DNA from: Psychroflexus aestuariivivens
GTDB lineage: Bacteria > Bacteroidota > Bacteroidia > Flavobacteriales > Flavobacteriaceae
Assembly (NCBI RefSeq): GCF_004010055.1
Contig: NZ_RQVT01000018.1
Coordinates: 62,001 to 126,000, forward strand
Direction of reading: 5' to 3'
Length of the DNA: 64,000 nucleotides
In this document: one piece after another, positions 17,879-27,269 of the stretch
Numbering within the stretch: position 1 is the stretch's first letter
Layout: the number at the start of each line of letters is the position of its first letter
The notes under the pieces: model-generated
The model's database searches: none
The model's input: the letters and a program-made list of their open reading frames with translations, nothing else
Told to the model about the DNA's origin: nothing
Made by a program: the position numbers and the translations under genes

Positions 17879-18673
17879 ATGAAAAAATATACATTTTTAT
17901 CAGTTTTACTTGCAATTTGTTTTAGTATTCAAAATATTGAAGCGAAAAATGAAAAATACAAAGATAATTTAATTGACTATTCAGTAAATTCAATAACCCT
18001 AAAGTCAGAAAGTTTAATATTCAAAAATGATACAACAAAAAATAATCTTGTAGTCACTTCTCAAAGAAATTACTTAAAACTTAAAAATAATTCCAAAACA
18101 AAGGCAGTGAGCGAATATAAATTTACTCATGAGACGGTTTATGAAATTACTGTATCAAATCAAGACCGCACTTATAAAATGTCCTATCTACTCAATCCAG
18201 ATGCTCAATATGTAGGTATGAAAACGAATATGAGTGGCTCCCGAAATAGTCAGAATTTAGGAGAATCTATCATTGTAATAGATGACAATGAGTCCACGGT
18301 ATTCATGAATAAGTCAGGAAATAAAATGCAGATGTCATTATCTCAGATGGGCGGTCAGCAACAGACTAATCCTACAGACCAGATGAGAGATTATAATTAC
18401 AATAATTTGAAAAAAACTGGTAAAACCAAGACTATTTTGGGAGAAACTTGCTACGAATATGCAATGACAGATCAAAAGAAATCTGTAAGACTATGGATAG
18501 CACCAAATATTGACATTCCTAATTGGTTTATTGATAATAAGGGGTTAATAAACGGTCACGTTATGGGTTACACAATAGATTCTGAAGAGGCTAAAATAAC
18601 AAGTGAAATTGTCGAAATTAAAGATAATATCAACAAGACTATTGACCCAGCAGAATATAAAAAGATGATGTAA
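17879..18673 (+). CDS. Secreted DUF4412 domain protein
   Basis: The 264-residue protein has a signal peptide (MKKYTFLSVLLAICFSIQNIEA). The central part has GMKTNMSGS and IIVIDDNESTVFMNKSGNKMQMSLSQMGG split over two strands, followed by a Gln/Asn-rich linker and GKTKTILGETCYEYAMTDQKKSVRLWIA, the pattern of DUF4412. Its relatives are often secreted or outer-membrane-associated lipoprotein-carrier-like proteins, but this link is an inference. It is a single gene closed by a strong terminator. No function is assigned. Confidence 0.8.
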   Translation: MKKYTFLSVLLAICFSIQNIEAKNEKYKDNLIDYSVNSITLKSESLIFKNDTTKNNLVVTSQRNYLKLKNNSKTKAVSEYKFTHETVYEITVSNQDRTYKMSYLLNPDAQYVGMKTNMSGSRNSQNLGESIIVIDDNESTVFMNKSGNKMQMSLSQMGGQQQTNPTDQMRDYNYNNLKKTGKTKTILGETCYEYAMTDQKKSVRLWIAPNIDIPNWFIDNKGLINGHVMGYTIDSEEAKITSEIVEIKDNINKTIDPAEYKKMM

Positions 18674-18770
18674 AATTTATAGTCTTTCTTTTAGTTTTTC
18701 TAGATAAAAATTCTAAAATAATGATTGAATCTTTCTTTGATTTGTTCTCATTATGAAATGTCCAAAGCAA

Positions 18771-18809
18771 AAAAAACTCCTCATAGTCCTAATAATGAGG
18801 AGTTTTTTT
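18771..18809 (+). terminator. Strong Rho-independent terminator
   Basis: The stem ACTCCTCAT/ATGAGGAGT is perfect over nine bases, with A6 before and T7 after. It closes the DUF4412 transcript and, being symmetrical in its flanks, may also act on the opposite strand. The remaining bases up to the SRPBCC gene show only a -7 promoter element. Confidence 0.93.
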
Positions 18810-18977
18810 ATGGTTTTTTATTCCAATCAAAAGGTTTTAAAACCAAACGATTTTGACTTATAGTTTATCATTCTGTCACTGCTTCATTCGCATCATATCA
18901 TTTAGAATATACATATAGCTTTTTCTAATTTTAAAAATGAACTCAATATTTTAAAATTAAATGTTAATATAAATAAT

Positions 18978-18985
18978 TAAATTTG
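18978..18985 (+). promoter_or_regulatory. -7 promoter element of the SRPBCC gene
   Basis: TAAATTTG matches TAnnTTTG exactly and lies 30 bases before the ATG at 19016. No TTG is present at the -33 distance, so the element is only moderately convincing. Confidence 0.45.
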
Positions 18986-19015
18986 GATCCTAAAACCTAA
19001 TTGAAAAATCAAATT

Positions 19016-19627
19016 ATGAAAGTATTAAAGTACATAGGCATAATTTTACTCATTATTGTCATTATTTTAGGAGTTCTAACATTCGTTTTGCCAACAAGCA
19101 TGGAAACTGAAGAAAGTATTGCTATCAATGCACCGAAATCAATAGTAAAAGAACAAATCCTATATTTTGAAAATTCTCAAGAATGGTCACCATGGTCGAA
19201 AATTGACCCAAATATGAATACTTGGCTAGAAGGTGAAGACGGTGAAGTCGGTACCAAATATTTCTGGAAAGGCAATGAAGATGCAGGAGAAGGCGTTCAG
19301 GAAATCGTAGCCGTAGAGGAAAATCAAGTCGATTTGAAAATAACTTTCATTAAGCCTTTTGAAAGTGAAGCTGATACTTATTTTAAAATCAATGAAAAAT
19401 CAGACAAAGTTGAGGTCACATGGGGTTTTACTTCAGAAATGCAACCACCTTTAAATTTGATGCTTCTGTTTGTAGATATGAAAGAATCCATTAGTGAAGA
19501 TTATCGAGAAGGGCTTGAAAGTTTAAAAGAAATCAGTGAAAATATTGCAGAAAATTATGTAGCTGGATACAAAATAAAAAAGTCAACTTTGAATCTCAAA
19601 ACTATTTGTACAAAAGAGAAACTATAG
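19016..19627 (+). CDS. SRPBCC domain protein, first part of a frame-interrupted gene
   Basis: The protein begins with a basic N-terminus and a transmembrane helix (about residues 3-25, IGIILLIIVIILGVLTFVLP). A START/SRPBCC-like domain follows, with SIAINAPKSIV, EWSPWSKIDPN and YFWKGNEDAGEG, the usual features of polyketide-cyclase-like proteins of Bacteroidota. Its relatives are usually single proteins of about 340 residues with a C-terminal GyrI-like domain. Here the frame runs into a TAG after 14 codons of unrelated tail, while the missing C-terminal part continues in the -1 frame from 19582. The switch point falls in the heptamer A_AAA_AAG at 19576-19582. I use the ATG at 19016; the TTG at 19001 is less likely. 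Confidence 0.8.
   Translation: MKVLKYIGIILLIIVIILGVLTFVLPTSMETEESIAINAPKSIVKEQILYFENSQEWSPWSKIDPNMNTWLEGEDGEVGTKYFWKGNEDAGEGVQEIVAVEENQVDLKITFIKPFESEADTYFKINEKSDKVEVTWGFTSEMQPPLNLMLLFVDMKESISEDYREGLESLKEISENIAENYVAGYKIKKSTLNLKTICTKEKL
19576..19582 (+). promoter_or_regulatory. Possible -1 frameshift slippery heptamer
   Basis: The zero-frame codons read ATA AAA AAG, giving the heptamer A_AAA_AAG, the same slippery site as in E. coli dnaX. A -1 slip here joins the SRPBCC part to VNFESQNYLYKRETIDF with no loss of residues. A weak bulged stem (19597-19605 with 19624-19633) lies 14 bases downstream, longer than the usual spacer and AT-rich. No upstream Shine-Dalgarno-like stimulator is seen. A simple mutation in the A run or an assembly error would look the same. 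Confidence 0.4.
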
Positions 19628-20040
19628 ATTTTGATAAAATGCAAGACTTTTATAAAAAATATTTAGGTGAAATTTATGCTTATATCAGCAGTTCAAAAGA
19701 ATTAAAACCTGAAAGACACGCCAGCGGAATGTATTTCGATTGGAACGAAGAAGACCAAACTACAGATATGGCAGCAGCGGTACCTTTTAAGCCTAAAGAT
19801 GAAAATGTGGTTTTGAGTTCGCTTAAATTTGAGACAAAAGAACTTTCAGGTGAAGCTTACAAATTGGAATTTTATGGCGATTATGAAAAACTTGAAGAAG
19901 CCCACAATGCAATTCATAAATATCTTGAAAATAACGAAATAGCTATGTCAGAAGTGGTTTTGGAAGAATATGTTATAGGACCAGATGAAGAACCAAGTCC
20001 AGCAAAATGGCTGACAAATATCTATTATTTTGCAAAATAA
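19582..20040 (+). CDS. GyrI-like effector-binding domain, second part of the interrupted SRPBCC gene
   Basis: From the GTC at 19582 the frame encodes about 152 residues: VNFESQNYLYKRETIDFDKM, then FYKKYLGEIYAYI, AAVPFKPKD and VLEEYVIGPDEEPSPAKWLT. This is a GyrI-like (AraC effector-binding, SOUL-like) domain that binds small hydrophobic molecules. There is no credible start codon of its own: the first candidate, TTG at 19606, lies inside the conserved part. It therefore is either expressed by frameshifting from the upstream part or is dead. The intact fusion would have about 341 residues, which fits the family. A terminator follows. Confidence 0.75.
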   Translation, partial: VNFESQNYLYKRETIDFDKMQDFYKKYLGEIYAYISSSKELKPERHASGMYFDWNEEDQTTDMAAAVPFKPKDENVVLSSLKFETKELSGEAYKLEFYGDYEKLEEAHNAIHKYLENNEIAMSEVVLEEYVIGPDEEPSPAKWLTNIYYFAK

Positions 20041-20059
20041 ATTTTGAGTGTAAGTTGAT

Positions 20060-20097
20060 AAGCTGAAAATCCTTAATTGAGAATTTCAGCTTTTTTA
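20060..20097 (+). terminator. Rho-independent terminator
   Basis: AAGCTGAAA at 20060-20068 pairs with TTTCAGCTT at 20084-20092, followed by a T-rich stretch. It ends the interrupted SRPBCC/GyrI transcript and insulates aroC. Confidence 0.82.
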
Positions 20098-20156
20098 TTT
20101 ATAAATTTCATTTGGATGGGTTCTAAAATTCATTTTTTTTAAATATGCACTTCATT

Positions 20157-20186
20157 TTTGAATATTCACTAAAACGATTACATTTG
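20157..20186 (+). promoter_or_regulatory. Bacteroidota promoter of aroC
   Basis: TTTG at 20157-20160 and TACATTTG at 20179-20186 are separated by 18 bases, matching the -33/-7 layout of Bacteroidota sigma-A promoters. Transcription would start near 20192, giving a leader of under ten bases before the aroC ATG. It is the best promoter in the window. Confidence 0.7.
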
Positions 20187-20199
20187 TTCAAAATGAAAT

Positions 20200-21258
20200 A
20201 TGGCGTCAAATAGCTTTGGAAATCTATTAAAATTGACTACTTACGGTGAATCTCACGGTCCCGCCATTGGTGGAATTTTAGATGGTGTGCCGTCTGGTAT
20301 TATTTTGGATTTAGATAAAATTCAACATGAACTCGACCGTAGAAAACCAGGTCAGTCTAAGATTGTAACTCAACGCAAAGAGTCTGACGTTGTACATTTC
20401 AAATCTGGAATTTTTGAAGGTAAAACCACAGGATTGCCGATCGGTTTTGAAATTCAAAATACAGATAACAAATCCAAAGATTACAGCCACATCAAAGATA
20501 TTTACCGTCCAAATCATGCCGATTTTACATACGATCAAAAATATGGACATCGTGATTATCGTGGTGGCGGACGTTCCAGTGCTAGAGAAACCGCCTCTTG
20601 GGTTGTTGCTGGCGCTATTGCCAAACAAATATGTTCTGAGATTCAATTTACGGCTTTCACCCAATCTGTTGGCGAATTGAGTTTGTCAAATCAAGATTTG
20701 ATAGATTTCAAACTTATAGAGCAAAACCCGGTGCGTTGCCCAAATTCAGAAATGGCTCAAAAAATGGAAGATTATATCAAAGCTATCAGAAAAGAAGGCG
20801 ATACAGTTGGTGGCGTCGTGAAATGTATTATTTCCAAGGTTCCCAAAAATCTTGGCGATCCTGTTTTTGAAAAATTACACGCTAATCTCGCCAAAGCGAT
20901 GTTGAGTATCAATGCTGTGAAAGGTTTCGAATACGGTTCAGGGTTTGAAGGTTCAAAGATGAAAGGAAGTCAGCACAATGACATTTTCAATACTGACCAA
21001 ACGACAAGAACAAATTTTAGTGGAGGCATACAAGGCGGAATTTCAAACGGCATGGATATTTATTTTCGCGTAGCTTTCAAACCCGTTGCTACGTTGATGC
21101 AAACACAACAAAGTATCGATAAAAATTCTAATCAAGTAGAAATGCAAGGCAAAGGACGACATGATCCTTGTGTTGTGCCACGTGCAATTCCAATTGTCGA
21201 AGCCATGGCTGCTCTCGTTTTGGCGGATGCATTTTTAAATCAAAAAACTTTAAATTAA
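20200..21258 (+). CDS. aroC: Chorismate synthase
   Basis: AroC makes chorismate from 5-enolpyruvylshikimate 3-phosphate using reduced FMN, the last step of the shikimate pathway. The sequence shows the N-terminal signature [18 protein letters not shown], the central [22 protein letters not shown], and the C-terminal [25 protein letters not shown]. The FMN- and substrate-binding motifs are intact and the 352-residue length is normal. It is followed six bases later by a DAACS symporter gene, so the two may share a transcript even though no pathway link is evident. Confidence 0.98.
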   Translation: MASNSFGNLLKLTTYGESHGPAIGGILDGVPSGIILDLDKIQHELDRRKPGQSKIVTQRKESDVVHFKSGIFEGKTTGLPIGFEIQNTDNKSKDYSHIKDIYRPNHADFTYDQKYGHRDYRGGGRSSARETASWVVAGAIAKQICSEIQFTAFTQSVGELSLSNQDLIDFKLIEQNPVRCPNSEMAQKMEDYIKAIRKEGDTVGGVVKCIISKVPKNLGDPVFEKLHANLAKAMLSINAVKGFEYGSGFEGSKMKGSQHNDIFNTDQTTRTNFSGGIQGGISNGMDIYFRVAFKPVATLMQTQQSIDKNSNQVEMQGKGRHDPCVVPRAIPIVEAMAALVLADAFLNQKTLN

Positions 21259-21264
21259 ATTTAA

Positions 21265-22575
21265 ATGAAAAAATTAGCATTACATTGGCAAATCCTGATA
21301 GGAATGGGACTCGGAATTGTTTTCGCACTCATTCTTTCATATTTCAGTTGGGGAAGTGAATTTATTACAGATTGGATTAAGCCATTTGGAAATATTTTTA
21401 TCAATGCACTAAAGTTGATTGCCGTTCCATTAATTCTAGCATCTTTGATTAAAGGCGTTTCCGATTTAAAAGATATTTCAAGTTTGTCAAAAATGGGATT
21501 GCGAACAATTGTTACCTATTTATGTACCACAATTATCGCGGTTTCTATCGGTTTGGCAATTGTCAACATCTTTGAACCAGGAAAAAGTATCGAAAGTGAA
21601 ACGAGAGAAGAGCTTGTTGAAAGTTATGGTGGCGACGCAGAGTTGACTCGACAAAACGCACAAAAGCAAAAAGAAGCTGGACCTTTACAGGCATTAGAAG
21701 ATTTAGTGCCAGACAATATTTTTGGCGCTGCTTCTGATAATAGTAATATGCTACAAGTTATTTTCTTTGCTATATTTTTTGGAATAGGATTAATCCTTAT
21801 ACCTGAAAAACAATCCAAACCAGTCAAAGATTTTTTTGATAGTTTTAATGAAGTCATATTGAAAATGATAGATTTAATCATGCTAGCTGCACCTTATGGC
21901 GTATTTGCGCTTTTAGCAGCTTTGGTAGTTGAAGCGCCGAGCACGGATTTATTTATTGCTTTAGCTTATTACGCATTATGTGTTGTTGGTGGCTTAATTT
22001 TAATGATTTTATTTTACGCGCTTATTGTTGGCATTTTTACCAAAAAAAGCCCAAGATTTTTCCTGAATGGAATTTCTCCTGCCCAACTTTTAGCGTTTTC
22101 AACTAGTTCTAGTGCGGCAACTTTACCAGTTACAATGGAAAGAGTAGAAGAACATCTTGGGGTTCATCGTCAAGTGTCCAGTTTTGTATTACCTATTGGT
22201 GCGACGATTAACATGGACGGGACGAGTTTATACCAAGCCGTAGCTGCCGTATTTATTGCACAGGCTTTTGGATTGGATCTGGATTTTGGAACGCAACTAG
22301 GAATAATTGCAACAGCCACATTAGCTTCTATAGGTTCCGCAGCAGTTCCTGGTGCTGGAATGGTCATGTTGGTAATTGTACTTGCTCAGGCTGGAATTCC
22401 AGAAGCTGGTTTAGCTTTGATATTTGCAGTAGATCGTCCTTTAGATATGCTTAGAACGACTGTCAATGTTACTGGTGATGCTGCGGTTTCGATGCTTGTC
22501 GCCAAATCTCAGGATAAACTAGGCGATCCTCAAGTGAAAAATTGGGATGACAATTACAAGCATAATGAAAATTAA
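21265..22575 (+). CDS. Dicarboxylate/amino acid:cation symporter (DAACS family)
   Basis: This 436-residue inner-membrane carrier belongs to the glutamate transporter (GltP/GltPh) family. Hairpin 1 carries SSSAATLPVTMERVEEHLG at about residues 279-297, and TM7 carries the cation-site motif GATINMDGTSLYQ at about 311-323. The TM8 region contains AVDRPLDMLRTTVNVTGDAAVSML. These show Na+- or H+-coupled import of glutamate, aspartate or C4-dicarboxylates. The Asp at the centre of VDRPLDMLRTTVNVTGDA is consistent with an acidic amino-acid or dicarboxylate substrate. It sits six bases after aroC. Confidence 0.95.
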   Translation: MKKLALHWQILIGMGLGIVFALILSYFSWGSEFITDWIKPFGNIFINALKLIAVPLILASLIKGVSDLKDISSLSKMGLRTIVTYLCTTIIAVSIGLAIVNIFEPGKSIESETREELVESYGGDAELTRQNAQKQKEAGPLQALEDLVPDNIFGAASDNSNMLQVIFFAIFFGIGLILIPEKQSKPVKDFFDSFNEVILKMIDLIMLAAPYGVFALLAALVVEAPSTDLFIALAYYALCVVGGLILMILFYALIVGIFTKKSPRFFLNGISPAQLLAFSTSSSAATLPVTMERVEEHLGVHRQVSSFVLPIGATINMDGTSLYQAVAAVFIAQAFGLDLDFGTQLGIIATATLASIGSAAVPGAGMVMLVIVLAQAGIPEAGLALIFAVDRPLDMLRTTVNVTGDAAVSMLVAKSQDKLGDPQVKNWDDNYKHNEN

Positions 22576-22658
22576 GTTCCGTAAAATAGGAATTTCACAG
22601 AAAATTTTTATTTTAACTTATACTGAAAATTGAAGTCAAATAAAAAAAAATAATAATT

Positions 22659-24497
22659 ATGAAATTTTTGAAATTTAATTTATTACTAATTTTCTTGACT
22701 TGCTCGGTATCAATTTCTTTCAGTCAGTTTGATGTGAAAGAGAATTATAATAAGCAAGAAGTGGATATTGAAATGCGTGATGGTATAAAACTTCACACCA
22801 CAATATATTCACCCAAAGACACTTCAAAGTCTTATCCAATCCTGATGCAACGCACGCCATATAGTTCCAGACCTTATGGTGAAAATGAATTTAGAAGTCA
22901 GATTGGCCCGAATAAATACTTAATGGAACAAGGCAATATTATCGTTTACCAAGATGTTCGTGGACGTTGGATGAGCGAAGGTGTTTACGACAATATGCGT
23001 GCTTATATTCCTAACAAAAAAAGAAAACAAACCGATGAAGCCTCGGATACTTATGATACGATAGAATGGTTAATCAATAATGTGGATAACAATAACGGTA
23101 AAGTTGGAACTTGGGGAATTTCTTATCCAGGTCATTATGCCGCAATGTCAGTATTATCTGGTCATCCTGCTTTAAAAGCAGCATCGCCACAAGCGCCGAT
23201 AGGTGATTTTTATTTTGATGATTTTCATCATAACGGTGCTTATTTACTAAGCTATTGGATTGCAACTTCTGTTTTTGGTTACATGAAAGATAAACCAACA
23301 GATCAATCCTGGTATCAGGTTCCAAATATTGGCACAAAAGATCCTTACCAATTCTTTTTAGATATCGGACCGCTTTCTAACTTGGATAAATATTACGACG
23401 AGGACAATATTTTTTGGCAACAACTGAAAGATCATCCAGACTATGATGAATTTTGGGAGCCACGCGGGTTGATTCAGCATATGAAAAACGTCGAGCCAGC
23501 TGTAATGACTGTTGGTGGCTTATTTGATGCGGAAGATTTGTATGGACCATTTGAGATTTATAAAAGTTTAGAAAAAAATAGTGATAATTATAATATACTG
23601 GTATTTGGACCATGGAGTCATGGAGATTGGGCACGGTCGAAAAAAAGACAAAGTGTTGGAAATGTTTATTTTGGAGATGACTTGTCGGAAAATTTTCAAA
23701 AGGATTATGAGACCAAATTTTTCAATCATTTCTTGAAAGGTGAAGGAGATTTTGATGTGCCAGAGGCTACAGTTTTTGATACTGGAGCTATGGAATGGAA
23801 CGAATACGAAAATTGGCCACCTGAGGATGTCAATTATACTGAATTTTTCCTTGGTGAAAATCAAACTTTAACTGAATTGGCTGATCCTAATTTTGAAAAT
23901 AAATTTGTAAGTGATATTACCAAACCTGTTCCTTTCACAGAAGATATTAAGGTGACTTTCACACCAAGAAAATTCATGACTGACGATCAGCGTTTTGCTG
24001 CTCGCAGACCAGATGTTATGGTTTATGAAACTGAAGTATTGGGGACAGATTTAAAACTTTCAGGTGAAATTTTAGCTAATTTGAAAGTTGCAACCACCGG
24101 AACTGCTGCAGATTGGATTGTAAAAGTTATAGATGTTTACCCACACGATGCAGAAGATTCAGAAGAAATGCAAGACCATTTAAAAATGAGTAATTACCAC
24201 ATGATGGTAAGAAGCGAAGTTTTTAGAGGTCGGTATAGAGACAGCTTTGCGGATCCAAAGCCTTTTATACCAAATAAAAAAACAAGTGTAGATATCAAGC
24301 TTCAAGATGTAAATCATACCTTCAAAAAAGGACACAAAATCCAAATTCAAGTTCAAAGTACATTTTTTCCTTACATAGACAGAAATCCGCAGAAATATGT
24401 AGAGAATATTTTTGAGGCCAATGAAGAGGATTTTGAAACACATACACATACTATTTACGGTGATTCTAAAATTGTCTTGCCAGTTGTAAAACTTTAA
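22659..24497 (+). CDS. Secreted CocE/NonD family (X-Pro dipeptidyl-peptidase-like) hydrolase
   Basis: This 612-residue alpha/beta hydrolase has a signal peptide (MKFLKFNLLLIFLTCSVSISFS, then Gln). The nucleophile elbow GTWGISYPGHYAAM gives Ser near residue 155. The acid is the Asp in GGLFDAED (about 291), and the histidine is in PWSHGDW (about 319). The C-terminal jelly-roll domain typical of CocE/X-Pro peptidases starts around residue 400 and ends KIVLPVVKL. It probably hydrolyses esters, amides or Xaa-Pro peptides in the periplasm. Substrate specificity cannot be told by eye. The gene is alone and closed by a near-perfect terminator. Confidence 0.93.
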   Translation: MKFLKFNLLLIFLTCSVSISFSQFDVKENYNKQEVDIEMRDGIKLHTTIYSPKDTSKSYPILMQRTPYSSRPYGENEFRSQIGPNKYLMEQGNIIVYQDVRGRWMSEGVYDNMRAYIPNKKRKQTDEASDTYDTIEWLINNVDNNNGKVGTWGISYPGHYAAMSVLSGHPALKAASPQAPIGDFYFDDFHHNGAYLLSYWIATSVFGYMKDKPTDQSWYQVPNIGTKDPYQFFLDIGPLSNLDKYYDEDNIFWQQLKDHPDYDEFWEPRGLIQHMKNVEPAVMTVGGLFDAEDLYGPFEIYKSLEKNSDNYNILVFGPWSHGDWARSKKRQSVGNVYFGDDLSENFQKDYETKFFNHFLKGEGDFDVPEATVFDTGAMEWNEYENWPPEDVNYTEFFLGENQTLTELADPNFENKFVSDITKPVPFTEDIKVTFTPRKFMTDDQRFAARRPDVMVYETEVLGTDLKLSGEILANLKVATTGTAADWIVKVIDVYPHDAEDSEEMQDHLKMSNYHMMVRSEVFRGRYRDSFADPKPFIPNKKTSVDIKLQDVNHTFKKGHKIQIQVQSTFFPYIDRNPQKYVENIFEANEEDFETHTHTIYGDSKIVLPVVKL

Positions 24498-24520
24498 GTT
24501 TATTTCATAAATAATTTTTG

Positions 24521-24557
24521 AAACCGCCTTAATTTTGTAAAATTAAGGCGGTTTTTT
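24521..24557 (+). terminator. Rho-independent terminator
   Basis: AACCGCCTTAATTTT and its exact complement AAAATTAAGGCGGTT flank a minimal loop, followed by T6. This 15-bp hairpin ends the CocE transcript and may work in both directions. Confidence 0.95.
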
Positions 24558-24659
24558 ATTGGTAAATCAATTATTTTCAGATTAAACAATTATAAAATTT
24601 AGTTTTTTTTTTGGAATATCTAATTCCTCATTCTTTAATTTTATACCAAACTTTAGACT

Positions 24660-27269
24660 ATGAAAAAAGCAGCCAAAATTGTTGGAATCGTTGTATTACT
24701 ATTAATTGTTTTACTCTTTCTAGCACCAATTCTATTTAAGGGCAGCATAGAAAAAATGGTTAAAAATGCAGCAAATGAAAATGTTAATGCGAAGGTAGAG
24801 TGGGAGGCATTGGATTTGAGTTTATACAGAAATTTTCCAAACGCTAGTTTGAGTTTAGAAGGATTGAGTGTAACAAATAATGCGCCTTTTGAAGGCGATA
24901 CGTTAGTATATGCCAAAAACTTGAATGTTGCTATGGGACTTATGCAATTATTTAAAAGTGAAGGTTTGAGTATTGATAAAGTTTATCTCAACGAAGCTTT
25001 CATAAATGTAAAAGTTGACTCCCTTGGCAATGCCAATTATGATATTGCTAAAACTTCTGAAAATGATTCTCCACAGGAAGCAACAACCTCTTCAGATAAA
25101 GCTTTCAATTTGGATTTAAACCATTATGAAATCAATAATTCCAAAATAAATTACCTAGATGAAAGCGGAAATATTTTTCTGAAACTTTCAGATTTCAATC
25201 ATTCTGGCGATGGAGATTTTGCAGCTTCCGTTTTTACTTTGAAAACACACACCGATTCAAAAGTTTCATTCGACTTAGATGGAACCAATTATCTGAAAAA
25301 TAATTCTATTGTTTTAGATGCAGATTTAGAAATGAATTTGGACAAAATGAAATTCACTTTTCTTGAAAATGAAGCATTGATTAATCAATTGCCGCTTCAG
25401 TTTGATGGATATTTCCAGATGTTCGATGATTATAATGAAATGGATGTTAATTTCTCGACGCCTTCGTCAGAATTCAAGAACTTTCTAGCAGTTATTCCAG
25501 AAGAATATGCCAAGAATTTGGATAATGTAACCACTACCGGAAATTTCGATTTGAAAGGCGTCGTCAAAGGTAAAATGGACGATAAATATATTCCGACTTT
25601 AGATATTTCCATATCTAGTAATAACGCGTCTTTCAAATATCCAGATTTACCAAAAAAGGTGGAAGACATCAATCTGAATATCGAAGTTAAAAACGAAACT
25701 GGATTAGTTGAAGATACTTACGTCAATTTCAACGATATTAAGTTCAGAATAGATCAAGACAGGTTTTCAGGAAACGGTTCAATAAAAAACTTAACCACTA
25801 ATATGTTAGTCGATTTTGAAGCTAAAGGACGTTTGAATTTAGCCAATCTTGAAAAAGCTTATCCTCTTGAACTCGACCAAAAATTAAGCGGAATTTTAGA
25901 TGCCGATATCAAGTCTAATTTCGATATGAATACTTTGGAAAAAGAACAGTATGACAAAGTGAATGCTACTGGAAATATTAAATTGTCGAAGTTTGATTAT
26001 GACTCGCCAGAATTAGCAAAACCTGTTCATATAGAATTAGCTACGCTGAATTTTTCAACTAAAAATATTCGGTTGGAGAATTTTGAAATGACGGCTGGTT
26101 CAACAGATTTGAAAATGAATGGAAACTTGTCTAATTTCATGGGTTTTGCTTTTGCGGATAAAACTTTGAAAGGTAATTTCAATGCAACTTCAAATAATTT
26201 TTCCGTATCAGATTTTATGGTTGAAACAGAAGCGGACGATTCAGAAACAAAGACCGAAAATAATTCTGACACCGAAACAGCTTCTACCGAAGCGATTAAA
26301 ATCCCTTCATTTTTGGATATCGTGTTGAATTTCAATGCGAAGAATGTGAAATACGATAATTTAAATCTTAAAAACACAAAAGGAAGTTTAGCTTTAAGAG
26401 AAGAAAAAGCATTTCTCGACAACGTGACCGCAGATATATTTGGTGGAAATTTCAAACTGAATGGTGAAGTTTCTACGGCAACAGATCAACCGAATTTCAA
26501 TGTAGATTTAAGTTTAAATACTATTCAGATCGTGGAAGCATTTCAACAAATGGAGTTGATCAAAGGCTTAGCACCGATTGCCCAAGCACTGCAAGGTGTG
26601 GCTTCAACTAGTATCAAGCTAAATGGTGATTTAACCAAAGATTTGATGCCGATTTACAATTCATTGAAAGGGAATGCATTAGCCGAAATAATTTCTGCAG
26701 ATGTTCAGGATGACAAAATGCCGCTGGTTTCAAATTTGAACAACCAATTCAAATTTATTAATCTAGATAAATTGAAAATTCAAGATGTCGTTGCTAAATT
26801 GAATTTTTCAAATGGAGCCATCAATTTAGATAACTTCGATTTCAAAATTGAGGACATAAAAGTAGACGTTTCTGGTAGTCATTCTTTCAATAATGAAATG
26901 AATTATAATTTGAAATTGAACATTCCAGCTAAATATTTTGGCGATGAGGTTGGTGGAAAGTTAGCAGAATTGAGCGATACAGATTTAAATAAAATGAAAG
27001 TTGATTTACCAGTAAGTTTGTCAGGGTCTTTTGGTAACCCAAAAATCCAAATGAATATGCAAAATGCTGTAAAAAGCTTATCTCAGCAAATTATTGAAGC
27101 TCAAAAAGATAAAGCGACCGACAAAATCAAAGATAAAGTAGGCGAAGAAATTGATAAGTTATTAGGTAATGATGATAAAGAAAACGGAGAGGATTCTAAA
27201 ACCAAAGAAGACGAAGTGAAAGATAAAGTCAAAGATGTTTTGGGTGGACTTTTGAAGAAGAAAGAATAA
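24660..27269 (+). CDS. AsmA-family envelope protein
   Basis: The 869-residue protein has one N-terminal transmembrane helix (about residues 8-28) followed by a long periplasmic beta-rich region of repeated ligand-groove elements, the pattern of AsmA/TamB-like proteins now viewed as phospholipid bridges between the membranes. The start LSLYRNFPNASLSLEGLSV is the AsmA signature region. The C-terminal ~60 residues are low-complexity Lys/Glu/Asp with repeats of KDKVK type (DEVKDKVKDVL). The stop overlaps the start of the HELGH gene by one base, so the two are coupled. Confidence 0.92.
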   Translation: MKKAAKIVGIVVLLLIVLLFLAPILFKGSIEKMVKNAANENVNAKVEWEALDLSLYRNFPNASLSLEGLSVTNNAPFEGDTLVYAKNLNVAMGLMQLFKSEGLSIDKVYLNEAFINVKVDSLGNANYDIAKTSENDSPQEATTSSDKAFNLDLNHYEINNSKINYLDESGNIFLKLSDFNHSGDGDFAASVFTLKTHTDSKVSFDLDGTNYLKNNSIVLDADLEMNLDKMKFTFLENEALINQLPLQFDGYFQMFDDYNEMDVNFSTPSSEFKNFLAVIPEEYAKNLDNVTTTGNFDLKGVVKGKMDDKYIPTLDISISSNNASFKYPDLPKKVEDINLNIEVKNETGLVEDTYVNFNDIKFRIDQDRFSGNGSIKNLTTNMLVDFEAKGRLNLANLEKAYPLELDQKLSGILDADIKSNFDMNTLEKEQYDKVNATGNIKLSKFDYDSPELAKPVHIELATLNFSTKNIRLENFEMTAGSTDLKMNGNLSNFMGFAFADKTLKGNFNATSNNFSVSDFMVETEADDSETKTENNSDTETASTEAIKIPSFLDIVLNFNAKNVKYDNLNLKNTKGSLALREEKAFLDNVTADIFGGNFKLNGEVSTATDQPNFNVDLSLNTIQIVEAFQQMELIKGLAPIAQALQGVASTSIKLNGDLTKDLMPIYNSLKGNALAEIISADVQDDKMPLVSNLNNQFKFINLDKLKIQDVVAKLNFSNGAINLDNFDFKIEDIKVDVSGSHSFNNEMNYNLKLNIPAKYFGDEVGGKLAELSDTDLNKMKVDLPVSLSGSFGNPKIQMNMQNAVKSLSQQIIEAQKDKATDKIKDKVGEEIDKLLGNDDKENGEDSKTKEDEVKDKVKDVLGGLLKKKE

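Noticed and set aside
20311-20664. 117-codon minus-strand frame inside aroC
   Set aside because: Antisense shadow of a strongly conserved gene with no recognisable motif.
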